Source: Bacillota bacterium (lineage in GTDB: Bacteria; Bacillota; Clostridia; Lachnospirales; Lachnospiraceae). Taken from it: a stretch of 64,000 nt of DNA. The stretch covers positions 9,061 through 73,060 of the forward strand of contig JAEVYY010000003.1 in the NCBI GenBank assembly GCA_023392535.1, written 5' to 3'. Position 1 is the first letter of the stretch. Each line of letters begins with the position of its first letter. This document shows positions 36,343-47,300 of this stretch, piece after piece. A program made the position numbers and the translations under genes. The notes beneath the pieces were generated by a model. That model did not search any database, was not told the origin of the DNA, and worked only from the letters and a program-made list of their open reading frames with translations.

Positions 36343-36909
36343 ATGAATCAATTGGATAAGAACATAGCATTAAATTTAAAACGTATCCGCAAATCGAAAA
36401 ATTTAAGTTTGGATATGCTTGCGGAACGTACAGGTGTCAGTAAAAGTATGTTGGGGCAAATAGAAAGAGGTGAATCCAATCCTACCGTTGCTACAATCGC
36501 TAAAATTGTAGAAGGGATCAAGGTTCCTTTTGAAGAATTTCTTTATATGAAAGAGGATTCGGTTATGATTGTCGATTATAATACGCTCCCTATTTACAAA
36601 GAAAAAGAAAATAATTATAAGATAAAAATTATATTTCCATATGATAAATTACGAAAATTTGAGGTTTTTGAAGGGAGCTTTGAAGCAGGCGCTTCCTTAA
36701 TAAGTGCTTCGCATGGTGAAAAATCAAGTGAATATGTGACTGTCGTGAGTGGAGAACTTACGCTGCTTATAGGTAATAATAAATATAACGTAATAACCGG
36801 GCACGCGATCCGTTTTAACTCTGATCAAGAGCATATTTATAGAAATGACAAAAACGAACCACTCATCATGAATATAGTATTGTCTTATGAAAATGCTAAT
36901 GTTCTTTAG
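36343..36909 (+). CDS. XRE-family regulator with C-terminal cupin domain
   Basis: 188-residue regulator: helix-turn-helix ~5-60 (LKRIRKSKNLSLDMLAERTG, then KSMLGQIERGESNPTVATIAK) and cupin barrel ~100-185. Such HTH-cupin proteins usually control amino-acid, polyamine or metabolite genes and bind ligand in the cupin. ATG at 36343 has AGAGGGGG upstream. The same frame continues upstream to 36238 but over the terminator. Its last 14 bp overlap the end of the convergent polymerase gene. Confidence 0.9.
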   Translation: MNQLDKNIALNLKRIRKSKNLSLDMLAERTGVSKSMLGQIERGESNPTVATIAKIVEGIKVPFEEFLYMKEDSVMIVDYNTLPIYKEKENNYKIKIIFPYDKLRKFEVFEGSFEAGASLISASHGEKSSEYVTVVSGELTLLIGNNKYNVITGHAIRFNSDQEHIYRNDKNEPLIMNIVLSYENANVL

Positions 36910-38113
36910 AAGAATCGTGAGAGTGCAGTAAACTGCCCCGAGTAATGGAATGGGTGCCATATTTGCCGCGAATGGTATCAATTACCTGATCCAGTTGCTT
37001 TTGTTTATTAGAAATATTAGATTGATCCGAATAATCAAATAAATGAAGCTGGATTGGAGCATGGATATCGGTTAATTTTGAAGTGCGGATACCAAGAAGT
37101 CTGATAGGACCATGATTCCAAATCTCATCAAATAGTTTGCAGGCATTCCGATAGATACAATCAGTGGAGTTGGTTGCGCTTGTAATTGTTAACTGATGTG
37201 AGACGGATAAAAAAGTGCTATATTTTATTTCAATACTGATCATACTTGCAGCGCGTTCTTGTTTACGAAGTCTTGCAGCGACAGATTCGGCAAGGTGCAG
37301 AAGAGTCAGATACGCTTCTCTAACCGTTTCGATATCCTTTGGTAATGTGATAGAATTACCGATGCCCTTTGATTCTATCAGATCGGTAATGACGGTGGAA
37401 TCATCATGCCCATTTGCATATTCCCATAATAATTTGCCATGGCTTTTTAAATGGGACAATAAAATGGTAAGATCTGTATTTGCAAGATCCCCAATAGTCA
37501 TAATACCCAAATTATGCAGACATTGAACGCTCGATTTTCCACACATATAGAGATTGGCAATAGGAAGAGGCCACAATTTTTCGGAGATTTCAGAATGATA
37601 CAAAGTGTGGACCAGATTTGGTTTTTTGAAGTCAGAAGCCATCTTTGCCAATACTTTACAATCAGAAATTCCTATATTTACGGTAAAGCCAAATTTCCTA
37701 TAAATATTGTCTTTCATGTTACAGGCAGCTTCGTAAGGGTTTGTATATCGATTTGCAATTGGTGTGTAATCCATATAACATTCATCAATACTGACTTGCT
37801 CAATATCCGGACAAATGTTCGCTAAATAGGCAAATAGTTTTTGGCTGTATGTTTCATACAAAGAATGATCGGGTGATGCTACAAATAACCCAGGGCATTT
37901 TCGTAGGGCATTCATGAGGGGCTCTCCCGTCTGAATGCCATATTTTTTAGCAGGGATAGATTTCGCTAAAACAACACCATGACGTTTTTCCATATCGCCA
38001 CCAATAATTGATGGAATTAGGCGCAGATCTTCTGTTGCACCATTTTTTAGATTTTCGATCGCAGTCCAACTTAGGAAAGCTGAATTTACATCGATATGAA
38101 AAATAATTCCCAT
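36896..38113 (-). CDS. dinB: DNA polymerase IV (Y family)
   Basis: 405-residue translesion polymerase. The catalytic carboxylates are in FHIDVNSAFLSW at the N terminus (Asp8) and in SIDECYMDYT (~104-113); the thumb helix-hairpin-helix region is seen near GKSSVQCLHNLGIMTIGDLA and the little finger near 240-350. AAGGAGAT precedes ATG. The C-terminal segment contains QLHLFDYSDQ, resembling a beta-clamp binding motif (QLxLF). It is a single gene. Confidence 0.95.
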   Translation of the reverse strand: MGIIFHIDVNSAFLSWTAIENLKNGATEDLRLIPSIIGGDMEKRHGVVLAKSIPAKKYGIQTGEPLMNALRKCPGLFVASPDHSLYETYSQKLFAYLANICPDIEQVSIDECYMDYTPIANRYTNPYEAACNMKDNIYRKFGFTVNIGISDCKVLAKMASDFKKPNLVHTLYHSEISEKLWPLPIANLYMCGKSSVQCLHNLGIMTIGDLANTDLTILLSHLKSHGKLLWEYANGHDDSTVITDLIESKGIGNSITLPKDIETVREAYLTLLHLAESVAARLRKQERAASMISIEIKYSTFLSVSHQLTITSATNSTDCIYRNACKLFDEIWNHGPIRLLGIRTSKLTDIHAPIQLHLFDYSDQSNISNKQKQLDQVIDTIRGKYGTHSITRGSLLHSHDSSKEH

Positions 38114-38245
38114 AACCCATCTCCTTTGTTTTTACCTGAATTTCACTTACTAGTATAACCAAGACATAGCTAATGAACAACTACTTTACAAGCAAAAAAA
38201 ATACTGATAGAATGTAATGTATATTGTTTTACCTAATAATGATGA

Positions 38246-39847
38246 GTGAAGAAATTGAGAAACAGAAATTATATGAGAAAATTTACAAAGTATTATAAAA
38301 AATTAAACTATATTTATATAAAAATATCAGTGCTGGCAATCATTGCCAGTGCATTCTTTTTGCCAACTTATATGAAATACGCGAGTGAAGGAAATAATAT
38401 ATTTGAGATTACTCTCAACGGAACTGTAATTGGAATAGTAGCAAGTATAGATGATTTTGACAGATATTTACGTGATGCCAGAAGGCAGATCGCAAAAACT
38501 TCAAATGAGCTGGTGCTCATTGATACTAATATTCAGTTAAATGGTAAAGAAGCACTATTTGGTATCATTGATTCTGAGAGTAAGGTGCGGAACAATTTGC
38601 GCGCTGCTCTTCAGCAGAATGAAAAGGAAACTTTGAAACGTGCCTATACAGTAAAGATTAATGAATATATGGTTAATTTGTCCTCCTGTGAAGAAGTACA
38701 TGCTCTATTACAGGCGGCTATTGATCGTTACGACACATCAGGACAGTATTCAGAAGAGCTGGTACTGGATCCGACAAGAGAGATCAATGTATTGACAGCC
38801 CAAATGGTCACATCTGAAGAAAAAGAAAATAAGGAAATCGGTATTTTTCAACAAGCAGGAGCGGAAGCGTCGCTGAGTAAGATGTTCGAGGGGGTCGAGT
38901 CATCAAAGGAAAAAGATTTTGCTGACTATGATCTTGGTTTGAAGGAACTGGATTTTGGAGATAATGTAGAGGTTGTTGAAGCATATCTGTTGGAGGATGA
39001 ATTGACTTCTTTGGATCAAGCCATTGAAGAAGTTACGAAAGATCAGGAAAAAGAAACGATCTATGAAGTACAAGCTGGGGATACACTTTCGCAAATCGCC
39101 CAGAATAATAATTTACCAATGGATAGTCTGATCGAGATGAATGCTACCCTGGAGAGTGAAACATCTACCATTCGTGTTGGTGATGAGCTTATTGTTACCA
39201 TTCCAGAACCTGAATTATCTATCTTTCGAAAGGAAGAAATATATTTGGAAGAAGACTATGAGGAAAATGTGCAATATATTGATAATGATCAATGGTATAC
39301 CAATGAACAAGTGACGTTGCAGGAACCTTCTGCAGGGCGCCGTAATATTATATCATTGATATCATATCGAAATGATAAAGAAACAGGACGTGAAATTCTA
39401 AAAGAAGAAATTACTTATAAAGCCATTCCAAAGATTGTCGAGCGTGGGACAAAGATACCTCCTACGTATATAAAGCCTATTTCTGGTGGAAGATTATCGT
39501 CTGGTTTTGGTAGAAGAAAGGCCCCGACAAGGGGAGCATCAACTTTTCACAAGGGTATCGATTGGTCGACACCTGTTGGCACAGCAGTCATGGCATCCTC
39601 GACAGGTACAGTAACCAAAGCTGGATGGGCAACCGGATATGGTTATGTAGTTTATATCAATCATGCGGATGGAAGACAGACAAGATATGGCCACCTGAGT
39701 AAAGTACTGGTAAAAGTGGGTCAAACCGTACAACAAGGAACTAAGATCGCATTAAGCGGTAATACAGGAAGAAGTACTGGACCGCATGTCCATTTTGAAA
39801 TATTGATAAATGGTACGCAGGTAAATCCGATGAGTTATCTTAATTGA
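38246..39847 (+). CDS. LysM/G5/M23 peptidoglycan endopeptidase
   Basis: 533-residue secreted or membrane-anchored hydrolase. One TM helix (~25-44) is followed by an extended N-terminal region (~55-270), a LysM motif (EVQAGDTLSQIAQNNNLPMDSLIEMN, split here as EVQAGDTLSQIAQ and MDSLIEMNATL, ~273-320), a G5-like segment (EEITYKAIPKIVERGTK) and a C-terminal M23 peptidase. The zinc ligands are visible in HKGIDWS and HVHFE. GTG at 38246 lacks a good binding site; ATG at 38273 is an alternative. The family remodels cell wall during growth or sporulation. Confidence 0.9.
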   Translation: MKKLRNRNYMRKFTKYYKKLNYIYIKISVLAIIASAFFLPTYMKYASEGNNIFEITLNGTVIGIVASIDDFDRYLRDARRQIAKTSNELVLIDTNIQLNGKEALFGIIDSESKVRNNLRAALQQNEKETLKRAYTVKINEYMVNLSSCEEVHALLQAAIDRYDTSGQYSEELVLDPTREINVLTAQMVTSEEKENKEIGIFQQAGAEASLSKMFEGVESSKEKDFADYDLGLKELDFGDNVEVVEAYLLEDELTSLDQAIEEVTKDQEKETIYEVQAGDTLSQIAQNNNLPMDSLIEMNATLESETSTIRVGDELIVTIPEPELSIFRKEEIYLEEDYEENVQYIDNDQWYTNEQVTLQEPSAGRRNIISLISYRNDKETGREILKEEITYKAIPKIVERGTKIPPTYIKPISGGRLSSGFGRRKAPTRGASTFHKGIDWSTPVGTAVMASSTGTVTKAGWATGYGYVVYINHADGRQTRYGHLSKVLVKVGQTVQQGTKIALSGNTGRSTGPHVHFEILINGTQVNPMSYLN

Positions 39848-39856
39848 CATAAGAAT

Positions 39857-39885
39857 TTGCAAAAAGGGTGGATGTAGTATATAAT
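39857..39885 (+). promoter_or_regulatory. Promoter of murA
   Basis: TTGCAA at 39857-39862, 17-bp spacer and TATAAT at 39880-39885, 57 bp before the start codon. Confidence 0.65.
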
Positions 39886-39941
39886 ACCTAAAGTATAAGT
39901 TTAAATAGATCTTTATATTATTTAGATAGTAGAGGTGCGTT

Positions 39942-41234
39942 ATGGAACAGTACGCAATTAAGGGTGGAACTCCATTAGTAGGAGAAGTGGAAATTGGTGG
40001 AGCTAAGAATGCTGCGTTGGCTATACTGGCAGCTTCTATCATGACGGATGAAACAGTAATCGTAGAGAATGTGCCGGATGTCAGGGATACAAAAGTATTG
40101 TTACAGGCAATGGAAAGTATAGGTGCTATTGTAACAAAAGTAGATAGACATACCGTTAAAATTAATGGTTCTCAGATTCACAGTTTAACAATTGAAGATG
40201 ATTATATTAAGAAAATAAGAGCTTCCTATTATCTATTGGGTGCATTGTTGGGAAAATACAAGAAGGCAGAAGTATCGCTTCCGGGAGGATGTAATATCGG
40301 AAGCAGACCGATTGATCAGCATATTAAAGGGTTCAAGATGCTTGGTGCAACAGTTAAAATTGAATATGGCTTAATTGCTACAGAGGCAGAGAGACTGGTC
40401 GGAAGTCATGTATACATGGATGTCGTAACGGTGGGAGCAACCATTAATGTTATGATGGCAGCTTCTATGGCAGAGGGATTAACAATTATTGAGAATGCGG
40501 CAAAAGAGCCTCATGTAGTTGATCTTGCCAATTTTTTAAATAGTATGGGTGCCAATATTAAAGGGGCAGGTACGGATGTCATCAGGATTAAAGGAGTGGA
40601 GAAACTTCACAGGACGGAATATGCAATCATTCCGGATCAGATTGAAGCAGGTACCTTTATGATGGCTGCAGCCGTTACAAAGGGCGATGTCACGATTAAG
40701 AATGTAATTCCAAAACATTTGGAGTCCATATCTGCAAAGTTATTAGAGATCGGCTGTGAAATAGAGGAGTCTGATGATGCTGTGCGCGTAGTAAGCGCAA
40801 AGCCGATGCTGCATACACAAGTAAAGACATTACCTTATCCAGGATTTCCAACAGATATGCAGCCACAGATTTCGGTTGCGCTAGGTTTGTCGACAGGTAC
40901 CAGCATTGTGACAGAGAGTATTTTTGAAAACAGATTTAAATATGTGGATGAATTAACGCGCATGGGTGCTGATATTAAGGTAGAAGGTAATACAGCTATT
41001 ATTACAGGTGTTAGTAAATATACGGGAGCGAGTGTTTCCGCACCTGATTTGAGGGCTGGCGCAGCTCTTGTGATAGCGGGGCTGGCGGCAGAAGGCTTAA
41101 CTACGGTAGACGATATTAAATATATTGAACGTGGATATGAGGACTTTTATATTAAGCTACGTAATCTCGGTGCACAGATTGATAAAGTTACGACAGAGAA
41201 AGATTTCAAAAAATTTCAGTTGCAAGCAGTTTAA
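39942..41234 (+). CDS. murA: UDP-N-acetylglucosamine 1-carboxyvinyltransferase
   Basis: 430-residue enzyme of the first committed peptidoglycan step, adding phosphoenolpyruvate to UDP-GlcNAc. The active-site loop LPGGCNIGSRPIDQH carries the fosfomycin-target cysteine (~111). GGAKNAALAILAAS and the C-terminal DLRAGAALVIAGLAAEG are also characteristic. Its length and sequence fit; whether it is the MurA1 or MurA2 paralogue cannot be decided here. Confidence 0.96.
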   Translation: MEQYAIKGGTPLVGEVEIGGAKNAALAILAASIMTDETVIVENVPDVRDTKVLLQAMESIGAIVTKVDRHTVKINGSQIHSLTIEDDYIKKIRASYYLLGALLGKYKKAEVSLPGGCNIGSRPIDQHIKGFKMLGATVKIEYGLIATEAERLVGSHVYMDVVTVGATINVMMAASMAEGLTIIENAAKEPHVVDLANFLNSMGANIKGAGTDVIRIKGVEKLHRTEYAIIPDQIEAGTFMMAAAVTKGDVTIKNVIPKHLESISAKLLEIGCEIEESDDAVRVVSAKPMLHTQVKTLPYPGFPTDMQPQISVALGLSTGTSIVTESIFENRFKYVDELTRMGADIKVEGNTAIITGVSKYTGASVSAPDLRAGAALVIAGLAAEGLTTVDDIKYIERGYEDFYIKLRNLGAQIDKVTTEKDFKKFQLQAV

Positions 41235-41246
41235 CAATAAAACAAA

Positions 41247-41287
41247 GAGTTACAGTTCACAAAGCCAGGTGATGAACTGTAACTCTA
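41247..41287 (+). terminator. Hairpin terminator after murA
   Basis: Perfect 14-bp stem (AGAGTTACAGTTCA at 41247-41260, TGAACTGTAACTCT at 41274-41287) with a weak T tract; likely also limits the convergent HD-GYP gene. Confidence 0.7.
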
Positions 41288-41316
41288 TTAATTTCTGCAA
41301 TAATTATAGATATCCA

Positions 41317-42390
41317 CTAAATTAAAAATTCAATTTGAAGATCAGGATGTGTCGATAAATCAATGAAACTATCCCCTGATTTAATGACAGGTTTAGATAG
41401 TGCATTTTTATTTATAAATACGATGTCACCTTCCGTTCCATTTGTTAGATGGACACGATTCTGAAGATAAGTATTAACAACGCACTCTAAAAAAGTAAGC
41501 ACATATTGTGTATCATATTTTTGAATGCCTTCTGCTTCAAATAATTCAATTACTTTGAAAGGGCATAATGGACCGCGATAAACACGTGCAGAGGTCATTG
41601 CGTCATATACATCAGCAATAGATACAATTTTGGCGAACTTATCTATTTTCGTACCGACGAGTCCTAAAGGATAACCACTCCCGTCACACCTTTCATGATG
41701 CATCAAAGCAGCATTCTTAATGTGATTATTAATATTTTGCATTTTAAGTATTTGATAACCTTCTAAAGGATGCGTTTTAATGACAGAAAATTCATCATCT
41801 GTTAAGCGGGAAGGCTTTTTAATGATAGAGTCAGGAATCATGATTTTTCCTACATCGTGTAATAGTCCGCATAAAGTAGACAGATTAATATCCGCTTCTG
41901 AAAATTGGAGCCATTTCGCAAAAACATTACAAATCAAAGCAACATTTAAACTATGGGCATAAGTGGAATCATCATATTGACGCATGTTATGTAACATATC
42001 AAAAATATTAACAGAGCCATCTTTTGTATGTAATAATTCGAGGGTGTTATCAAGAAGTCTACCAGTATCCAAAGGCGCATTTTTTTCGACGATATCATTC
42101 ATTAAAGCGTGAAAACGGTCTACGCTTTTGTCAAAATTCTTTTTGAATTCTTTAAAAGAGCTACTTGAGCGAATACGCTCTGAATAAGAACGTTGTTTCG
42201 CTGTTTCGGTAGAAAGGAAAGCTAGTTCATCTTCTACTTTTACAACAAGTATGGAATAGAACTCTAACCTTGTAATTGTTTTGTCAGTAAGAATAATACC
42301 TTTTGACAGAATTAATTGCTCGTTGTATGCATATACATCTTCGGCTATTTTCATACCAGGGATCAAATCTTTTGTACCTATTCTTTTCAT
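41317..42390 (-). CDS. HD-GYP domain phosphodiesterase
   Basis: 357-residue protein of the HD-GYP class that degrades cyclic di-GMP. The metal-binding HD is in LLHDVGKIMIP and an upstream TYAHSLNVAL; the GYP signature appears as HHERCDGSGYPLG (~239-251), followed by IADVYDAMTSAR. The N-terminal ~110 residues are a helical domain common to clostridial members (DUF3391-like context not certain). There are no GGDEF or receiver domains in it. A perfect consensus promoter precedes it. Confidence 0.93.
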   Translation of the reverse strand: MKRIGTKDLIPGMKIAEDVYAYNEQLILSKGIILTDKTITRLEFYSILVVKVEDELAFLSTETAKQRSYSERIRSSSSFKEFKKNFDKSVDRFHALMNDIVEKNAPLDTGRLLDNTLELLHTKDGSVNIFDMLHNMRQYDDSTYAHSLNVALICNVFAKWLQFSEADINLSTLCGLLHDVGKIMIPDSIIKKPSRLTDDEFSVIKTHPLEGYQILKMQNINNHIKNAALMHHERCDGSGYPLGLVGTKIDKFAKIVSIADVYDAMTSARVYRGPLCPFKVIELFEAEGIQKYDTQYVLTFLECVVNTYLQNRVHLTNGTEGDIVFINKNALSKPVIKSGDSFIDLSTHPDLQIEFLI

Positions 42391-42436
42391 CGTAAGTTAC
42401 CCTCAATCTGCATAAAATATTATTATTCACACCTAA

Positions 42437-42465
42437 ATTATATGGGTTTTTATTATTTATGTCAA
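42437..42465 (-). promoter_or_regulatory. Consensus sigma-A promoter of the HD-GYP gene
   Basis: On the minus strand TTGACA (42460-42465), 17-bp spacer and TATAAT (42437-42442); every position matches. Confidence 0.85.
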
Positions 42466-42827
42466 TTTATTAAGTAAGTTTACTTCATCCTTTTTGATAT
42501 AAACGTCACCAATTTATTTTTATCAAATTGAGAGATCGAATTTTATATCAATAAATTATATTGGATATAAATTTCAGAATTATAAACTAAAAACGATATA
42601 TTAACAAAAAACAGTGATCTATCAACCCTATTTGGAGATGATCTCATTCAATATTATAAACATTATTGTACTTCTGGATATAAAGAGCCATCACGAATTT
42701 CCTATTAAGTCTGTCTGTTAGATAAATGGGGTAAAATTACGCTATCAGATCACGATAAAATGATTGACAACATGATAGGCATAGTGTAGTCTGATACTAG
42801 ATACATTAATTCCATATTGTAAGTTTT
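42466..42827. other. Gene-free AT-rich region before the metK riboswitch
   Basis: No gene found. A -35-like TTGACA occurs at 42764-42769 and may drive the riboswitch transcript; no convincing -10 was seen at the right spacing. Confidence 0.4.
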
Positions 42828-42947
42828 CTCTTATTCAGAGTGGTGGAGGCACAAAGGGCCTGCGAAGCCACGGCAACCCCTGTTTTATCGGAAGGTGCCA
42901 ACCTGAGCGAATACACTTATCCATTGCGGTAAGACGAACAATAAGAG
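42828..42947 (+). promoter_or_regulatory. SAM-I (S-box) riboswitch
   Basis: Closing stem CTCTTATT (42828-42835) pairs with AATAAGAG (42940-42947). Inside are the S-box core elements: CAGAGTGGTGGAGGC, the GGGCC/GAAGCC P2 helix, CGGCAACC, AGGTGCCAACCTGAGC and the last hairpin region ATTGCGGT. S-boxes turn off methionine/SAM genes when SAM binds; here the target is metK. Confidence 0.95.
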
Positions 42948-42970
42948 GATTTAATGATCAAAAAACGTTG

Positions 42971-42994
42971 AATCCGCTTAAGCGGATTTTTTTT
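42971..42994 (+). terminator. Riboswitch terminator before metK
   Basis: The 18-bp palindrome AATCCGCTTAAGCGGATT (42971-42988) followed by T run is the expression platform of the S-box. Confidence 0.92.
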
Positions 42995-43034
42995 ATGCAC
43001 GAATGTAGAAGAAAGAATTAAGGAGGACATTAAA

Positions 43035-44222
43035 ATGGAGAAATTATTATTTACTTCTGAATCAGTAACAGAAGGTCATCCGGATAAGATGTGCGATGCG
43101 ATCTCGGATGCAGTTTTAGATGCTTTAATGGAGCAGGATCCAATGAGTCGTGTAGCATGTGAAACCTGTACCACCACTGGGATGGTCATGGTAATGGGCG
43201 AGATTACGACACAGGCTTATGTCGATATTCAGAAAATTGTACGGGATACCGTAAAAGAAATTGGTTATACCAAATCAGAATATGGATTTGATGGAAATAC
43301 ATGTGCAGTTATCGTTGCACTTGATGAACAATCTACGGATATTGCAATGGGTGTTGATAAAGCATTAGAGGCAAAAGAGCATACCATGACAGAAGAACAA
43401 ATGGATGCAATTGGAGCTGGAGATCAGGGAATGATGTTTGGATATGCGACCAATGAAACAGATGAATATATGCCGTATCCGATATCTCTTGCTCATAAAT
43501 TAGCACTTCAATTAACAAAAGTGCGAAAAGACGGTACTTTAAATTATTTAAGACCGGACGGTAAAAGTCAGGTATCGGTTGAATATGATGAAGCAGGGAA
43601 ACCTAGACGCTTGGAAGCTGTTGTATTATCGACACAACATGACCCGGATGTGACGCAGGAGCAGATCCATGCAGATATTAAAAAATATGTATTTGATCCG
43701 ATTCTTCCGAAAGATTTGATAGATGACAAGACAAACTACTTTATTAATCCTACTGGAAGATTTGTGATCGGCGGTCCTAATGGAGATAGTGGTCTTACAG
43801 GTCGTAAGATTATTGTGGATACCTATGGTGGATATGCGCGTCATGGTGGTGGAGCATTCTCAGGAAAAGACTGCACGAAAGTAGACCGTTCAGCAGCCTA
43901 TGCAGCTCGTTATGTTGCAAAAAATATAGTAGCAGCTGGCCTTGCGGATAACTGTGAGATTCAATTGTCCTATGCAATTGGAGTGGCGCATCCAATGTCG
44001 ATTATGGTAGATACATTTGGAACGGGGAAATTATCCGATGATAAATTAGTAGAGATTATTCGGGAAAATTTTGATCTCCGCCCAGCTGGAATTATAAAAA
44101 TGTTAGATCTACGTCGTCCAATCTACAAACAAACAGCTGCGTATGGTCATTTTGGACGTAACGATCTGCACCTTCCGTGGGAGAAGATTGACAAAGCAGA
44201 TGACCTAAAAAAATATTTATAG
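43035..44222 (+). CDS. metK: S-adenosylmethionine synthetase
   Basis: 395-residue enzyme making SAM from methionine and ATP. Signature sequences [31 protein letters not shown] and [16 protein letters not shown] are intact. AAGGAGG precedes ATG. Control by the SAM-I riboswitch is directly visible upstream. A hairpin follows the gene. Confidence 0.98.
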   Translation: MEKLLFTSESVTEGHPDKMCDAISDAVLDALMEQDPMSRVACETCTTTGMVMVMGEITTQAYVDIQKIVRDTVKEIGYTKSEYGFDGNTCAVIVALDEQSTDIAMGVDKALEAKEHTMTEEQMDAIGAGDQGMMFGYATNETDEYMPYPISLAHKLALQLTKVRKDGTLNYLRPDGKSQVSVEYDEAGKPRRLEAVVLSTQHDPDVTQEQIHADIKKYVFDPILPKDLIDDKTNYFINPTGRFVIGGPNGDSGLTGRKIIVDTYGGYARHGGGAFSGKDCTKVDRSAAYAARYVAKNIVAAGLADNCEIQLSYAIGVAHPMSIMVDTFGTGKLSDDKLVEIIRENFDLRPAGIIKMLDLRRPIYKQTAAYGHFGRNDLHLPWEKIDKADDLKKYL

Positions 44223-44252
44223 TTGAATTGCATAATTCTTTCAAGTAAAATT

Positions 44253-44284
44253 AGGAGGGGCTTCAGATAGAAGAACCTCCTTTT
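44253..44284 (+). terminator. Terminator of metK
   Basis: AGGAGG (44253-44258) pairs with CCTCCT (44276-44281), with inner GCTTC/GAAG pairs and a short TTTT. Confidence 0.65.
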
Positions 44285-44340
44285 GGTGGTGGGAAAAAAG
44301 GAACACTGTAAATTAATAATCGTAAATAAAGGAGATACCT

Positions 44341-47300
44341 ATGGCATTTACTCATCTTCATGTGCATACCGAATATAGTCTGCTAGACGGTTCCAATAAA
44401 ATAAAAGAATGTGTCAAGCGAATTAAGGAGTTAGGCATGGATAGCGTTGCAATTACAGATCATGGGGTAATGTATGGTGTAATTGATTTTTATAGGGCAG
44501 CAAAAGAGGCAGGGATCAAGCCAATATTAGGTTGCGAGGTATATGTGGCACCGAATTCCAGGTTTGATAAAGAACTGACCGGTGGCGAGGATCGCTATCA
44601 TCATTTGGTTCTGCTGGCGGAAAATAATACTGGATATGCCAATCTTATGAAGATAGTAAGCAGGGGATTTACCGAAGGTTTTTATTATAAACCACGTGTC
44701 GATATGGAGATATTAGAAAAATATCATGAAGGTATTATTGCATTATCGGCCTGTCTTGCCGGTGAAGTACAAAGATATATAACAAAGGGCCTGGTGGAAG
44801 AAGCAAAGAAGTCTGCAAAGAAATATGAAACCTGTTTTGGAAAAGGGAACTATTTTTTGGAGATGCAGGATCATGGGATAGCGGAGCAAGGGACAGTCAA
44901 TGCAGCATTACTTACAATGAGTAAGGAACTTGCTATCCCTCTTGTCGTAACGAATGATATTCATTACACATATCGGGATGATGAGAAGTCACACGACATT
45001 CTTTTATGTATTCAAACAGGTAAGAAAGTAATGGATGAAGACCGCATGCGTTATGATGGCGGTCAATATTATGTAAAGAGTGAAGATGAAATGCGCCTGT
45101 TGTTTCCCTATGCGCAAGAGGCATTGGAAAATACACATAAGATAGCGGAACGTTGTAATGTGGAGATTGAATTTGGGGTGACCAAATTACCGAAATATGA
45201 GGTGCCGGAAGGATTTGAAGCGTATACCTATCTTCAAAAGCTATGCTTTGATGGACTCTCAAATCGATACCCAGAGGAAACAGGCAAATTAGAAGAAAGA
45301 TTACAATATGAACTTGAAACCATACGGAAAATGGGATATGTGGATTACTTCTTAATTGTATGGGATTTTATCAATTGGGCCAAGAAAAATGGGATATCCG
45401 TAGGACCTGGAAGAGGATCCGCAGCAGGAAGTATTGTGTCGTATTGTCTGGAAATTACAAATATAGATCCCGTCAAATATAATCTTCTATTTGAACGTTT
45501 TCTGAATCCGGAACGTGTCTCTATGCCTGATATTGATATCGATTTCTGCTATGAAAGACGTCAGGAAGTCATTGATTATGTGAGTAGTAAATATGGTTCA
45601 GATAAAGTGGTACAAATTGTGACTTTCGGTACGATGGCAGCAAAAGGGGTGATCAGAGATGTAGGACGAGCGTTGGATCTACCCTATGCATATGTAGATT
45701 CTATCGCCAAAATGATACCCAATGAATTAAATATTACGATTGATAGAGCGCTTAGTATCAATCCCGAGTTCAGAGCTCTTTACGAAAGAGAAGAACAGGT
45801 TCATTTTCTGATTGATATGTGCAAACGACTGGAAGGTCTGCCTAGACATACCTCCATGCATGCCGCAGGTGTTGTTATTTGCCAAAAAGCGGCAGATGAA
45901 TTCGTACCTTTGTCAAGAGGGTCGGATGGTTCAGTCACGACCCAATTTACGATGACTACATTGGAGGAATTGGGTCTGTTAAAAATGGACTTTTTGGGAT
46001 TGCGGACGTTAACGGTAATCCAAAATGCAGTACGTTTCATTGAGCAGTCAACGGGTATTAAGATTGATATGGATCATATTGACTATGATGATAAGGCTGT
46101 ACTTTCTGCAATTGGCACAGGTCGCACAGATGGAATGTTTCAATTGGAAAGTGCAGGAATGAAAAGCTTTATGAAAGAACTAAAGCCACAGAATCTGGAA
46201 GATGTCATAGCAGGGATATCCTTGTATCGCCCTGGTCCTATGGACTTTATTCCGAAATACATTAAAGGGAAGAACAGTAATGATGAAATAACCTATTCCT
46301 GTCCGCAGTTAGAGCCCATTCTGGCGCCTACTTATGGCTGCATCGTTTATCAGGAGCAGGTAATGCAGATTGTGCGGGATCTTGGCGGCTATACCTTAGG
46401 TAGAAGCGATCTGGTCCGCAGAGCTATGTCGAAGAAAAAACAATCGGTAATGGAAAAGGAACGGGAAAATTTTATTCATGGGAATGTGGATGAGGGGGTC
46501 CCTGGATGCAAAGCAAATGGAATTTCATCCGAAGTGGCCAGCAAGATATTTGATGATATGATGGATTTTGCTAAATATGCATTTAATAAATCGCATGCAG
46601 CTTGCTACGCAGTGGTATCTTACCAGACGGCCTATTTAAAATACTATTACCCGGTGGAATTTATGGCAGCGTTGCTGACATCAGTCATTGATAACCCGGG
46701 AAAAGTGGCAGGTTATATCTTGACCTGCCGTAATATGAATATCACGATCCTGCCTCCGGATATCAATGAGGGAGAAGCCGGATTTTCAGTATTGGATGGA
46801 GCTATTCGTTATGCATTGACAGCAATTAAAAGTGTGGGAAGACCAATTATAGAAGCCATTGTACAGGAGCGTAAAAATCACGGGAAGTATAGTAATGTAA
46901 ATGATTTCATCGCAAGAAACATAGATCATGATATCAATAAGAGAGCAGTGGAAAATTTTATTAAGGCAGGTGCTCTGGATAGCCTTGGTGGTACCAGAAA
47001 ACAATTTATGAGTGTATATGTTGGTATTATGGATCACTTACATCAGGATAAAAAAAATAATATGGCAGGGCAATTATCTCTCTTTGATATTGTAGCAGAA
47101 GAGAATAAAGAAGAGTTTGATATCAAACTTCCAGATGTCGGTGAGTATACAAAAGAAATGATGCTGGGATTTGAAAAAGAGGTGCTTGGCATCTATATAA
47201 GCGGTCATCCGCTAGAGGAATACGAGACCATATGGAAGAAACATATTACCGCCACCACGACGGATTTTATGTTGGATGAAGAAACCAATTCTGTTTCGAT

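Noticed and set aside
37215..37825. Plus-strand frames inside dinB
   Set aside because: They are antisense to a well-conserved polymerase and have no family features.
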